This document shows positions 35,309 to 46,305 of a DNA stretch of 64,000 nt, in pieces. The stretch spans positions 33,602,670-33,666,669 of the forward strand of contig NC_068344.1 of assembly GCF_014633365.1 (NCBI RefSeq), read 5' to 3'. The notes under the pieces are model-generated. The model was not told where the DNA came from. It made no database searches and saw nothing but the letters and a program-made list of their open reading frames with translations. The number at the start of each line of letters is the position of its first letter. Position 1 is the first letter of the stretch. The DNA comes from Diospyros lotus. Lineage: Eukaryota > Streptophyta > Magnoliopsida > Ericales > Ebenaceae. The translations under genes were made by a program, and so were the position numbers.

Positions 35309-36971
35309 TTATCAAGAAAGAAAAATAACAAATAATCAGCTCAAGTGTGAAATTATCTCTCATATATCAACATTTGATATATAATTTTAAATTTAAGAAT
35401 AGAAAAGTTAGTGAATTGTTCTGTAATTACTTTGTATCATTCATAATATTATAATATTTAATAAATATTTTATCAAAGTATATATCCATCCTAGTTGTTA
35501 TATGTGATTGGGTCATGAATATTTACTAATTAGAATCTAATCTAACTTGTGCCATTTTCTATCATAATTAAAAGATTTTGAATACAATTTTTTACTAATA
35601 AAAAAAACTCTAAACACAAGAGATATGAATTGCCAAGTGATTGGAACATTCGAACACATTTTTAAATTAATTTACATTACCCATTTCATAAATTTATCTT
35701 GCAATAGATGATTATCTTTATAATCATCTATTAGACCCGGATCTATATAACTAAAAAATCAAATAAATCACAAGAAACAAGATCATATCTCCCATGAGAA
35801 ATTAAACCTAAACTTAAAGGACATATCCTGCATAATATATGGTCACAAACAACCACTTATTCTCTTGAATACTCCTTAACTTTTAGCACATTTTGTGTGG
35901 TATGTATGAGATCTGTTTACATGAAATTTATCTTGAAAAGAAGATTTGAATGGGGAGCATTTCATTTGCATTGCCAGCCAGCCAATCAGAAACCCATTGG
36001 TCAGGTTTCCCAAATTGCAATGGATGATGTCTTAAAAGCAAAAAATGGACAACGGGCTCACTCGATGGAGAAGATGATGGCCTGTCACAACTCGCCAGTC
36101 ACACTTGTGGGCGTCCCCGCGCGCCTGAGTTTTAACTACAACTCCAAGCTTCTTATATCATGTAATTTTTCTTCCCAATATTTTGACCCATTAAGAAAAC
36201 TTGGAGCTGTAGTCAAAACTCAGGCGGGGACGCGCACCTGTGACTGGTGAGTTGTGACAGGCCATCATCTTCTCCATTGAGTGAGCCCATTGTCCAATGG
36301 GCGTCTGATTTGGCTGGCTGGCTGGCAATGCAAATGAATGCTCCCCATTCAAATCTTATTTTCAAGATAAATTTCATGTAAACAGATCTCATACATACCA
36401 CACAAAATGTGCTAAAAGTTAAAGGGGTATTATTCAAGAGAACAAGTGGTTGTTAGCGAGCATATATCATATATGTCTTTTAAGTTTAAGTTTAATTTCT
36501 CATGGGAGATAATGATCTTGTTTTTTGTGATTTATTTGGTTTTTTTAGGTTATATAGATCCGAGTCTAATAGATAATTATGATTTTACTTGTTTTATATG
36601 TTTTAAAACACGTAAATGACTTGATAAATCATTTATAAGAGAATTTTATGAAACAAGCAATGTAAATTAACCTAAAGATGTGTTGGGGTGTTCCAATCAC
36701 TTGGTAACTCATGTCTCTTGTGTTTAAAGTTTTTATTTTTTTGTTAGCAAAAAAACATATTCAAAATCTTTTAATAATTAGTACATATTCATGACCCAAT
36801 CGCATATACTTCATTTATTTTAAGATAAAATATTTATTAAATATTCTAGTAATTGTAAAAAAATTCACTGATTTTTCTATTATTAAATTTGTAAATTATA
36901 TCAAATGTTGATACGAGAGATAATTTCACACATGAAGTGATTGTTTTATTATTTTTTCTTTCTCGATAAGA
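35309..36971. repeat. Long near-palindrome, arms of about 0.8 kb
   Basis: The left arm (about 35309-36156) is complementary to the right arm (about 36190-36971), leaving a spacer of about 33 bp. Near the centre GAGTTTTAACTACAACTCCA pairs with the segment from 36198 to 36222; at the outer edge TCTTATCAAGAAAGAAAAA pairs with TTTTTCTTTCTCGATAAGA. The arms diverge by point changes and small indels. Frames on the two arms encode similar short peptides, as expected for an inverted copy, and are not called as genes. Candidates are a foldback element, a long-TIR Mutator-type non-autonomous element, or an inverted duplication able to give hairpin RNA. Confidence 0.85.
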
Positions 36972-39457
36972 TATCTATTTGGTAATTCTTCCCATAAAAT
37001 GTTAGGAAAATTTTATAAATAAATATTTAACTGAATTAAATTGGGAACAAAAAAAGTTACACATGCTAGAAGTTGCATTAAGTTTTACTTAGGAATGACG
37101 ATAATTAAAAATAGAAAAAGAACTTTGCTACCTCTTAGTATTGTCAAAAAATTTGAGCCTATAATACTTTATCAATTATAATTATTTTTATTTTTAAATC
37201 AACCTTATCTATCAATGTGTGTGTGTTTTTAATAGTAATTTGAAATGTGGGCATCAACGTGATGGGACAAAAATGTGGCTGCCAACGTTAGCATAATGAA
37301 CTAAGCACTCTATAGTGCAAGTCCATGACTCAACACGATCACTAGTGTGAACTGGCATTCTGGGTTTGGCCCAGTCCATGGCGTTGAAATTTTAAATTTA
37401 TTTCTAAACTTACTCACTAGAGCTAGGGTTGCAATCGAACCAATTTGAATTGAGTTTTGTTAAATTTAGACTTAACTTGATGAGTCAATTTTTAAGCGAG
37501 CTCGAGCTTGATTTGTTAAAAGGTTAATGAGCTGAAAATATGAGTTTGAGGGTCTGCTGGCTCACCCAAGCTTGGGATTGAGGAGCTTCTAGCAAGCTTG
37601 GGCTCGGGTTTGAATTTGTTAGAATTATTTTTTAAAAATTTAATAATCTAATATGTAAATAATCAAAAAATATAAATTTAGATCAAAGTTGATAATTAAT
37701 AAATATAGTATCAAGTTGATAATTAATAAATATAGTATCAACATGATAAATAATTAATAATAATTTTATATTAAATAATATATTTATAAAAGAATTTGTT
37801 CATGAACTATTTATAAATTTCTAATTGAACATATTTACAAGTTTCTAATTGTCTAATCGAACATATTTAAAAGCTCTAGTATCTGATGCATCAGATACTA
37901 GAGCTTTCTAAATTATCATTGCCATCTCCAATAAAGAATCATCATTTATAGCATATTAATGCCATCATTTAAATTTGTAAATTATATAATGTAAAATTAT
38001 TTACAAAATTAACAATAAATTACACACACAATCTCAAACTTGCACGATGATGCATTTGATTTTAAGTAATGGCCAAATTTATTTTATATGTAGCATTTGT
38101 AAATGGGTGTGTGTTATCAAATATTTTAGAAGTGTGAAATTCTCTATATTAGTAAGATTAATTTCATCTGTTACATTCATTAAAAAATAAAAACTAATAG
38201 CTCGTTTGGTACACAAATAAGAAGATGATATCTTATCACCTAATATGACATAAACATGTTTGGCATTTAAATTATAAATGATAGCTTAAGCCTAATATTA
38301 TTTATATGACCTCTTTTCTAAGTATTATATAATCTAAATTTTGACGGAATTAATTTTAATTTCTATGTAAAATTGATAGTTTTACCCTATGTTACATGGA
38401 AACACCTCATAGAAGTCGTTTTCTCGTTTTTAAAACGTTTTCTATTCTCATTTTAAACTTTATTTATACATATTTTTTTATAAAAATATTTGTTTCAACG
38501 TTTCCGTTTCCTATCAAAAATATTTCTCATTTCCATGCAACATAGGTTTTACCCTCTCTTTTTATTAAATATTAGAATAAAACAATCTTCTCTTTTGCTT
38601 GAAGTCAAGTTACATACTTTACTCATAATTTATTATATCAAATATGGATATGATTAATTTAAATTTATACCTCCTTAAAACTTAGTATATCAAACATGTC
38701 ATAGAATGAGAATTGATTTGTTACTCGTGTTTGACAATCTTTTGTCAAACGTGGACCCCAGAGGGGGTGTTTCATGGGATGGGGTGAAAAGGGTAGGGTA
38801 ACACTCGTGTTGGGATGGGGCTAAGACTCGCGTTAGGCTACATATTTTGATCATAGAATTATTTAGATAGAAAGAAGAATAATACTCTCAGAGTCGAGCT
38901 CCAACTTTTATTTCTTTTATGTCGTGATTCTTTATTCTCTCTTTTGTCTTGTTTTTGTGCGGCTATAGGTTTGTTTTGTTGTTGTTGTTGCGATTTTTTG
39001 TTTTTGGTTGCTTAGGATATATCTTAACGTAAATTATTTATTAAAAAAAACTTTATCACATCTAAACGATCGGTGGTATTCTAAAATGTCTACTCTCTCT
39101 AATCTTATGTATTTCTAGTAAGTTTCATCTCTCTTCACTTGAATAGACTTTATTCTCTTCATATTGTTTTCAATTTTCAAAAATAGTAAAAATATGTTTA
39201 ATTTTATATTTTTAAAAATAAGAAAAAAATTATAAAAAAATTTAAAACAATAAAAAATTATTTTAACTATTTTCTATCACAAATATGTATGTTCAAAATT
39301 TTTAAACTACAAAAAATACTATAAAAATATATTTTTAGCCATCTTAAAATAGTCATTTAAAATATAAAATTAAAAATAAATTTAAAATTTAAAACTATAA
39401 ACTGAAAGTCTGAAAGTGAGCAAATCTGACAAGACCAAGGAATAAGAGAGACGGGTC
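36972..39457. other. AT-rich intergenic stretch
   Basis: No gene is seen. It contains a degenerate GCTCGAGCTTG-type repeat zone (about 37490-37620) and the 38-bp palindrome described separately. Confidence 0.5.
37870..37907. repeat. Perfect 38-bp palindrome
   Basis: AAAGCTCTAGTATCTGATG is followed directly by its exact complement, with no spacer. All 19 pairs match. Bases just outside do not pair. Confidence 0.95.
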
Positions 39458-39621
39458 ATGCTATTAGTACATCATTTATGTACATCTTGAATTATACAAG
39501 ACACATAAATAACAAAAATACCCCTTACCTTAGTGTGCCTCACCACCTTGGGTGAGGGTATTTTAGATATTGATACATCATTGTATAGTTCAAGGTGTAT
39601 ATAATGATATATCAATAGCAT
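39458..39621. mobile_element. MITE-like element, copy 1
   Basis: The left end ATGCTATTAGTACATCAT matches the complement of the right end at about 15 of 18 positions. Length is 164 bp, with no coding. A related copy follows at 39663. Confidence 0.7.
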
Positions 39622-39662
39622 TTTTTTAAGAGAGACACATTATACTATCTTAAAATTAAGTC

Positions 39663-39816
39663 ATGCTACTTGTACATCATTTATGTATATTTTGGGCTAC
39701 ACAATGCACATAAATGACATAAATACCTCTCGCTTCAGTGTCTTAAGTGAGTGCATTTTAGACATTAAAACATCATTATATAATCTAAGATATACACTAT
39801 GATGTACTAATAGCAT
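39663..39816. mobile_element. MITE-like element, copy 2
   Basis: About 154 bp, with a left end ATGCTACTTGTACATCAT and a right end complementary to ATGCTATTAGTACATCAT. It has the same orientation and internal layout as copy 1, about 40 bp away. Confidence 0.7.
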
Positions 39817-40066
39817 TTTTCCTTAAAATTTGATGAAGAATTAACACACTAATGGTTTAAGATACTCAAAAATATTCTATTAAAAGATCTAAGACAGCTT
39901 CATTAATTATTTCATGGTCAAATTAACCCCTAAACCATATAAAAAGTCACCACTCAGCTAATAGAAGGGCTCAGGACTGGATCTAGGTGACCACTAATGT
40001 GCTCTCTTTCTTTCTTTTTTGTTTTTTTGTTTTTTTTTGTTTTAATTAAGCAGGCGAATACCACCA

Positions 40067-40276
40067 ATGTGCTTTCAGATTATGGAAGAAATTAATTTAG
40101 TTGCAGCTATCGGACAACAGAATTCAGAGAACCATGAGAGCCAATTAACTTACACTTCATCAAAGAGCAGCATCATCCGTATATATGATGAAGGTGAAAT
40201 CATCAGCAGATCGAACTCTTCCCATGATGATCTGATGAACAGAACGGCTTATGCTTATGCAGGCCAGGATGGATGA
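40067..40276 (+). CDS. Possible short coding exon, unrecognised
   Basis: An open frame of 69 codons, with a pyrimidine-rich tract and CAG just upstream, so it may be a terminal exon rather than a whole gene. It is Ser- and Asn-rich and ends AYAYAGQDG. No domain, signal peptide or membrane segment is seen, and no partner exon was found. It may be chance. Confidence 0.2.
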   Translation: MCFQIMEEINLVAAIGQQNSENHESQLTYTSSKSSIIRIYDEGEIISRSNSSHDDLMNRTAYAYAGQDG

Positions 40277-40304
40277 TAACAGAACCATATATCAGAAGAT
40301 ACAT

Positions 40305-40305
40305 A

Positions 40306-40357
<52 letters not shown>
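40305..40357. repeat. (TA)n(GA)n compound microsatellite
   Basis: About 20 bp of TA repeats pass directly into about 30 bp of GA repeats, just downstream of the small cysteine-rich peptide gene on the minus strand. Confidence 0.9.
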
Positions 40358-40359
<2 letters not shown>

Positions 40360-40432
40360 TCAAGGCTTTGAATAGTGCTGAAGAATTGGGAAATTAATAA
40401 AGATCTGAGGACGTAGTGACGAGTTGTCTTAA

Positions 40433-40585
40433 TTAGGAAGCTTCCTTTGACTGAGCTGCAGGCGCCTTGTCTTCTTTCTTCTGCTCAGGAGCAGCGGCCT
40501 TGGCCGCCTTCTCCTTTGGCTTGCCTTTCTGGGGCTTCATGAAGCAGAAGCACGAGCAGCATGGGCACTGGAACAAGAACTTCAT
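40433..40585 (-). CDS. Small cysteine-rich peptide, 50 residues
   Basis: The minus strand has ATG at 40583-40585 and TAA at 40433-40435. The peptide starts MKFLFQCPCCSCFCFMKP, with five cysteines within residues 7-14 alternating with aromatic residues, and continues with a Lys/Ala/Glu-rich tail (KGKPKEKAAKAAAPEQ). The N-terminus is too short for a cleavable signal peptide. A Cys cluster of this kind could be palmitoylated or bind metal; this is inference. The sharp contrast in composition between this frame and its AT-rich surroundings, a clean start and stop, and a CT-rich 5' leader (GA tract on the coding strand just before the ATG) support a real gene. Similar tiny Cys-cluster proteins are, as far as I recall, annotated as uncharacterised in plants, but I could not check. 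Confidence 0.6.
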   Translation of the reverse strand: MKFLFQCPCCSCFCFMKPQKGKPKEKAAKAAAPEQKKEDKAPAAQSKEAS

Positions 40586-40810
40586 CTCTCTCTCTCTCTG
40601 TGGATGTTGTGTGAGTGTGCGTGTGTTTGCGCAAAAGTGGAGCTTTTAATCCCAATTTTCTTTCTTTCTTTTAATTTTTCCTTTCCAACCAGTCAAATCT
40701 TGTCCTTTAATCACCACCGTCTCACTTTTTCAACCCTCGGATTCCATTTCAGTCACCTTCACCTGACAAGATGGCTTTTCTATGTACGGGATCAATGGTC
40801 TTTATGTGGT

Positions 40811-40811
<1 letters not shown>

Positions 40812-40841
<30 letters not shown>
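40812..40841. repeat. Poly(C) run of 30
   Basis: An unbroken homopolymer of C lies in AT-rich DNA. Length may be inexact in the assembly. It lies about 230 bp upstream of the small cysteine-rich peptide gene. Confidence 0.9.
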
Positions 40842-43800
40842 ATGAAGTTTGGGTAATCTTCTCTGGGTTCTGTTTATGCTTGTTAGCATGTATTATAATT
40901 GGGTTTTGTTCTGAATACTCTTGTTAACAAAACCCATCTTCTTTTATGCTTAAAACATAATTTTTAAGAGAAAATGTTATAATATTATTAACTTTGGACG
41001 ACCCATGTATAACTTGCGCAACCAAATACTAAATTCATCATCAATTGAGATTCATTCTTTATTAACAGCAGCTGTAGGGGCGGGGCGAGCTGGGGCTGGG
41101 TCCAACCAAACATGATCAACATTGAGCAGGCCACCATTCCCATGCGTTGTGTGGGGTCACTTCCATTGAAAAATAATGGCTGCTTTTGTTTCCTTTGCCT
41201 CACATGAACTATTGCTGGGTTGGCAAGCAATACAGAATCAATAAATTAGTTTGGCATTGTCGGCACAACACTCTTCGTCTTATTATTTCAACACTTATCT
41301 TTGATACTCAGTTGTATTTTTGTGAAATATTTGAGCAATAGGTAAGATACAGTAGTATATTTAATTTGTTTCCAGACGAATTCACATTATCACCATTATT
41401 ATCAAAACTCGCTTTTATGATAAACTAATAGAGTGACGTTCACTCAATTGGTGTTACCCAACTACCCAATAAAATATTAACTTAAAAGAGGTTTCTCTTT
41501 AGTGGGGTTGTTACATAAATGGATCAAAACTTAGCTAAGCAATCGAGTGAGTTTTGAAAATTAGGGTTTAATTGAGATCAGTTTAAATTAAAATTTTGTT
41601 TTTTATATAAATTAAAATTTTATGTAAGTTTGAATCTCGTTGACAATATATATGTAAAAAAAGTTTTTCACTAAATTCTTGAGGACTCATACCTATCACG
41701 GTGTATGTTAAGGTCTATGTGATCTTGTGTGTTGTGTGTGAACGTATGCAGAAGATACGATGCTCCGTCCATTATGTTATGTATTGGGCTTTACGAAGAC
41801 ATTGCATGTTCCTTGTAGTTGTTGTGAGACTCTACTTATCACGTGAAGAAACTTTGTTTAATTTATGTGGTTAAAATGATTTACAAAGACTTATAAAAAT
41901 TAGCAAGTTAGAGAATTAAAATAGCCATGTTAATATATATATATATATATATTTATGTGTGTGTGTATAACTACTATTAACATCACTTTAGAGAGAAGGC
42001 GGATGCATTTACCCTAGTGAAAATAAAGAGCTCAAGTTTAATTCTGTGCCTAATTCTTATCATCTGTGATTAAGGTGACCATGTGAGGGGCACTAGTTAA
42101 ATCAGACAAAAATAAATTGGGTTGAGTCACATCTTATAGAAAGCTAATCTTGTTGCTTTTTTTTAATACTAATATGTCAAGATTACCTTTTCTACCAAAC
42201 CAAGGTCCCCAAATTTCATTAATCAATCAATAGATTTACAATAATGTCTTTTGAACTATATTAATCCATTGGGGTGTGGGCCCATAATTTGGTATCGAGC
42301 TTGGCCTAGACTAGATCTCAATCTAAGAAACTTAAATAATCTTTTCATCTAAGTCAAGATTTTTGCGTCAATAACGGATTCTATCAACTTTGAATAATTC
42401 GCACGTTAATTCCCATCAACTCGTAATCTTCATCGAATACGAGATCTTCAAGGATAATCCCAATCATTATCATATATCTCAACAATTTATCTTTCTGCGA
42501 TGGTCGACGATACGCAAGGTACTTTCATCTTTACATAAACCAATTTGATCACAAGTCAAGATATGTTTTTTCAAAGTCTTACTAATATTTTGACATTCTA
42601 ATTCCTCGTTAACTTAGTATTTGTAAGTGTCAATCACCCTAATTTATTGCGAGGTTGTCGTTGTGGCATTTCGCCGCCATCACAATCAGTCTGAGCAACT
42701 CCATTGCGCGGAAGGAAGATCTTCCCTGATCAAAATTAGCGCCGAAGATCGAAGCTGTCCTTCTCAACCTCAATAAACAAGCGTCTCCTAAAAGCTTGTC
42801 AAATTACTGTAAATGACAAAGACGGCATTTCATAGATGGGCTTAAACTAAAGGTGGGATAGCTATTAAGTAATAACCAAAAGAAATCATCATTCATTTGG
42901 GTTTAAATCACAATGTCCAAATGGGCCTCAAACTCCAATGCGCCAAGTAAAAGCCCATACAGCACTCTACGCATCCTATTTTATTTATTTATTAATTTTA
43001 GCATGCACATAAGAATAATTTATTTTATTTTATTTTTTCAATCTTCCTAAGCATTTTGTTTTCAAATGCTGTGTAAAAGAACTTGTTTGTCATATAATTT
43101 CATTTCACATGATAGTTGATGGTATTCAGAAAAATAAAAAATTATATGTAAAAAAAAGTATTAGGTCATTAGAGTCACGTTAGAGGTTAAACACTTAGTC
43201 AATTCATAATTTCACTTTGAATGCCCAATTATCACAAAGAATTCAGAAATAAGCAAAGTGAAAGAGCCTAATTCATGTAGAAAATGGGCATCAAAGTATT
43301 CCCCAAGCAAAATATGGATAATTTGCACAAATTATAAATCAGGCAGGAGAAGGTCTTGAAACACTTATTTGTTACACTCTCATTTAGAGGTAATTACAAT
43401 AAGATAAGCTCTTAATAGGAGGTAATCCTTAGGATGAAATAAATAGATAAAACCAAGCCTAGTATGGAATAGTACAAGATAAACATTCTAAGTCCTTTTG
43501 ATATCACATGTTTTAATTTCCATAAAGTTTAGGATGAGAAATTCCACACCTATCTAGTAATTCCAATTCAAATAATTTCTGAACTCATGAAATCCAACTC
43601 AAGGACCATTTGGTCCAAAGAGGAATTGCACTTTGCCCATTAGATGCACGATGAAATATCTCTTTTTTCACCTCTTGATCAAGGAAGGATTATCCATGAT
43701 GAATTTTTTTTCCAATGCATCCATGAAGACGTATTTGGCTTCGCTTTTGTTGAAGGCTGATACCTTAAACATTCTTAGGAACAAGTAAGCATGAAAAATA

Positions 43801-43970
43801 ATGGATTTGGATCATGTTGTGGCGTAATCCTTTGGAGAAATGGGTTAATCCAAGAGACAAGCCCTCGGAAGAAGAGTTTCTCTCGAAAGGCCATAATTAC
43901 CCTAAAAAAACACAGTCTTCTAGCAATACTCACCCAAACATCCACCAGAGGGAACTCCTCCGTGAATGTC
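40842..43970. other. Intergenic stretch, no gene identified
   Basis: Mostly AT-rich with a (TA)n tract near 41933-41950. A GC-richer patch at 42650-42800 has a minus-strand open frame containing FGANFDQGRSSFRAMELLRL that looks protein-like but is not recognised and ends in TAG near 42638. Confidence 0.4.
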
Positions 43971-44125
43971 TGACACCACCAGGGGAATTCCTTGTATATG
44001 TTTAGTCCACTTGGACACCACCGGGGGAATTCCTTGTGTATGTTTAGTCCACCCGAACACTACTGAGGGAACTCCCTCGTGTATGTATAGGTAAAGTCCA
44101 CCTTGACACAACCTGAGGAAACCCC
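43971..44125. repeat. Degenerate tandem repeat, unit about 42-50 bp, about four copies
   Basis: Units share GACACCACC..GGGGAATTCCTTGT..ATGTTTAGTCCAC. They start near 43971, 44013, 44055 and 44106 and become less similar to the right. Confidence 0.7.
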
Positions 44126-45877
44126 TCGGAGCTTTGAGTGAAATAAAAAAGTCCTTTTAGAGAGTCTTCCCGGAGAGTAATACCCACACAATTTGTCAAT
44201 ATACCTTATGAAAATGTCCTCTTGGGCATGTCACATAAAAGTTAACGCATGCTTCAACAACTTCTCGTAAGGCCCACTTTTTCTTGGAGATTCCCTAGGT
44301 CACTAAGTTCTCTAGGAGGATTCCTCTTAAACTTGTTTGATTTAACATGGACGACTGTTATCATGCTTGAATGAAACGTGTCCACCTCCAACATTTATGG
44401 CATAAGCTCCTGTGAATACCTTTCTCCTCAACTAGAAAAGGGATTCCATTTTTGGCAAAGTGACATCACCTATTCTTATTACGTACTACATTTATTGTGC
44501 ATATGGTAGAACCATCACAGTTCTCCCAAACAACCATTTTTCTTTCCCATACTAACTTACTACTCTGAGTGCAGTTTTAGCTAGACAGATAGAAGACTTC
44601 ACTCAGACAACTGCAGGTTCACCCGTGAATTAATTCCATTCCACCCGGACACATAGAAGTCCATCTGTGCATCCAACTTACTCCATCAAGACAACTTCAA
44701 GTGCCCCCCCCCCCCCCCCATGCACTTATTTTGCTTTTACTGGACAACGAAGATATACCTATTTCTTGTTCCCATAAGTACACATCTAACAGTTGTTTGC
44801 CTCGCTCTACCGAGATCAAAACATTCTCACTTCACAAATTTTAATTGTCATATTTTGGCAATAACTCACAACATAGCCATAAAAAGATTAAGTACCTCTA
44901 CTCGTTTGGTGTAACCTGGGAAATGCTTAGGTCGAGGAATTTAAAGATGGTGGTGACAAGATAGGTTTAAAGGAAGGTGCAAGCTCGCCTCCAAGGCATG
45001 CTCATATACTACATAGTTATTAGTTGAGGCTTGGTGGGCTAAGAGTTGACATGTATTTGATACTCGAAACCCTCAATGGGGAGATTAAACCTCATAACTA
45101 GAGAAAGAGAACCAAGTAGTCCTCAATTATATAGTTCAGAAAATCCTCATACTTGGTCTACCTCATCAGGCTTTTTAGCTTTATGTTTGGTAAGGTAGGA
45201 AGAAGCCTCAGTTTCCTCCCCGGTTTCTATTTGAGGCCTTTTCAAGGGTCTATAACTTGCTAACACCTTTCTATTAGATTTAGAGCTACTTCTTGAGCTA
45301 GTTCTCTTGGGTGTTTAGATTTCTTTTGAGCCTATACTAACACTAAACTCTTGGTTTTGGGAATCACTAAGACATACCTATATCAAGGGGGATAGGAGAG
45401 TGGTTGAATGATTGGGCAATGACTATCAAGCAAAAATTGCTAAACACGAGCTCTTTAACAACAAATCTACAAGCAAAGAAAATTAAAGATTAGAGAACAA
45501 TAATTTATAGACCAAAGAGAAAAACCAATTGGTGACCCATCTCAACCATTGCTCCCAAGAATCGTAGAGTGGCATGATCTTAGGCATTCATCTCAATATC
45601 TTCCCAAAGAAGCGAGCATGAGTTGAAGGAAGTGTTAAAGACTAATGGAAGGGGAAGAGATGGAAGAAATCATACTTGTAGCACTCCACCACCTAGTTTA
45701 TGTTGAGTTCAACTTGAGAAATGCAAGGCAAGTGATGAGGATGACCCAACACTATATTTATTTATAAATTCACCCTAGTAAAGTGTAAATCACCACGTGA
45801 CACGTGTCCTGGTTACCATAATGTGACACATGACCCAGTCACCCTTCTATTACCCAGAAAAAGCGATCCACGCCTTG
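44126..45877. other. Intergenic stretch, no gene identified
   Basis: A 16-base C run lies at 44704-44719. Composition is more even than in flanking DNA, which hints at decayed transposon sequence, but no domain was recognised. Confidence 0.4.
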
Positions 45878-46305
45878 TTGGGTTATAGTAGTCCCTGGTT
45901 GATCTTGATCTGGTTTGGCCATTCAAAAATTAACCTAGAATTGGTCTGAAGGGCTCGAGCGTTGGTGATGGTGTCGTTTGTAGCGTTTATAGGATTAAGT
46001 GGTTGCATTGGTTAACAGCCATGGCTTTTAGCTCGAGTGATAAGCGCTTGGGTTCTAGAGTTCTACTCGTATTAGAGCAAGTCATGAGTTCAAGTCAACA
46101 CGGATACAATTCTAGGGGGATTGTTGGGTTATAGCAGTCCTTGGTTGATCCAAGTCTGGTTTGGCCACCCGAAAATTAATCCAGAATTAGTCCGAATGAC
46201 TCGAGCGTTGGTGATGGCGCTGTCCGTACTACTTATAAGATTAAGTGGTTACCTTGGTTAACAAGCATGGCTTTTAGCTCAAGTTGTAAGCGCTTGGGTC
46301 CTGGC
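45878..46305 (+). repeat. Tandem duplication of about 243 bp containing a tRNA-like segment
   Basis: A unit starting TGTTGGGTTATAG recurs at about 46122. Each carries GGCTTTTAGCTCGAGTGATA or a close variant, resembling a pol III A box. The first copy continues to GAGTTCAAGTC (about 46089), an exact fit to the B-box pattern GWTCRANNC. The second copy diverges before its B box. This suggests a SINE head captured in a duplicated segment. Confidence 0.55.

Noticed and set aside
35897..36437. Similar short proteins on opposite strands taken as a divergent gene pair
   Set aside because: They are the two arms of the inverted repeat read in both directions, and neither has a recognisable domain.
40812..40841. 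Poly(C) run considered as a regulatory or replication feature
   Set aside because: A simple homopolymer with nothing around it; a second one occurs at 44704-44719. Length could be an assembly artefact.
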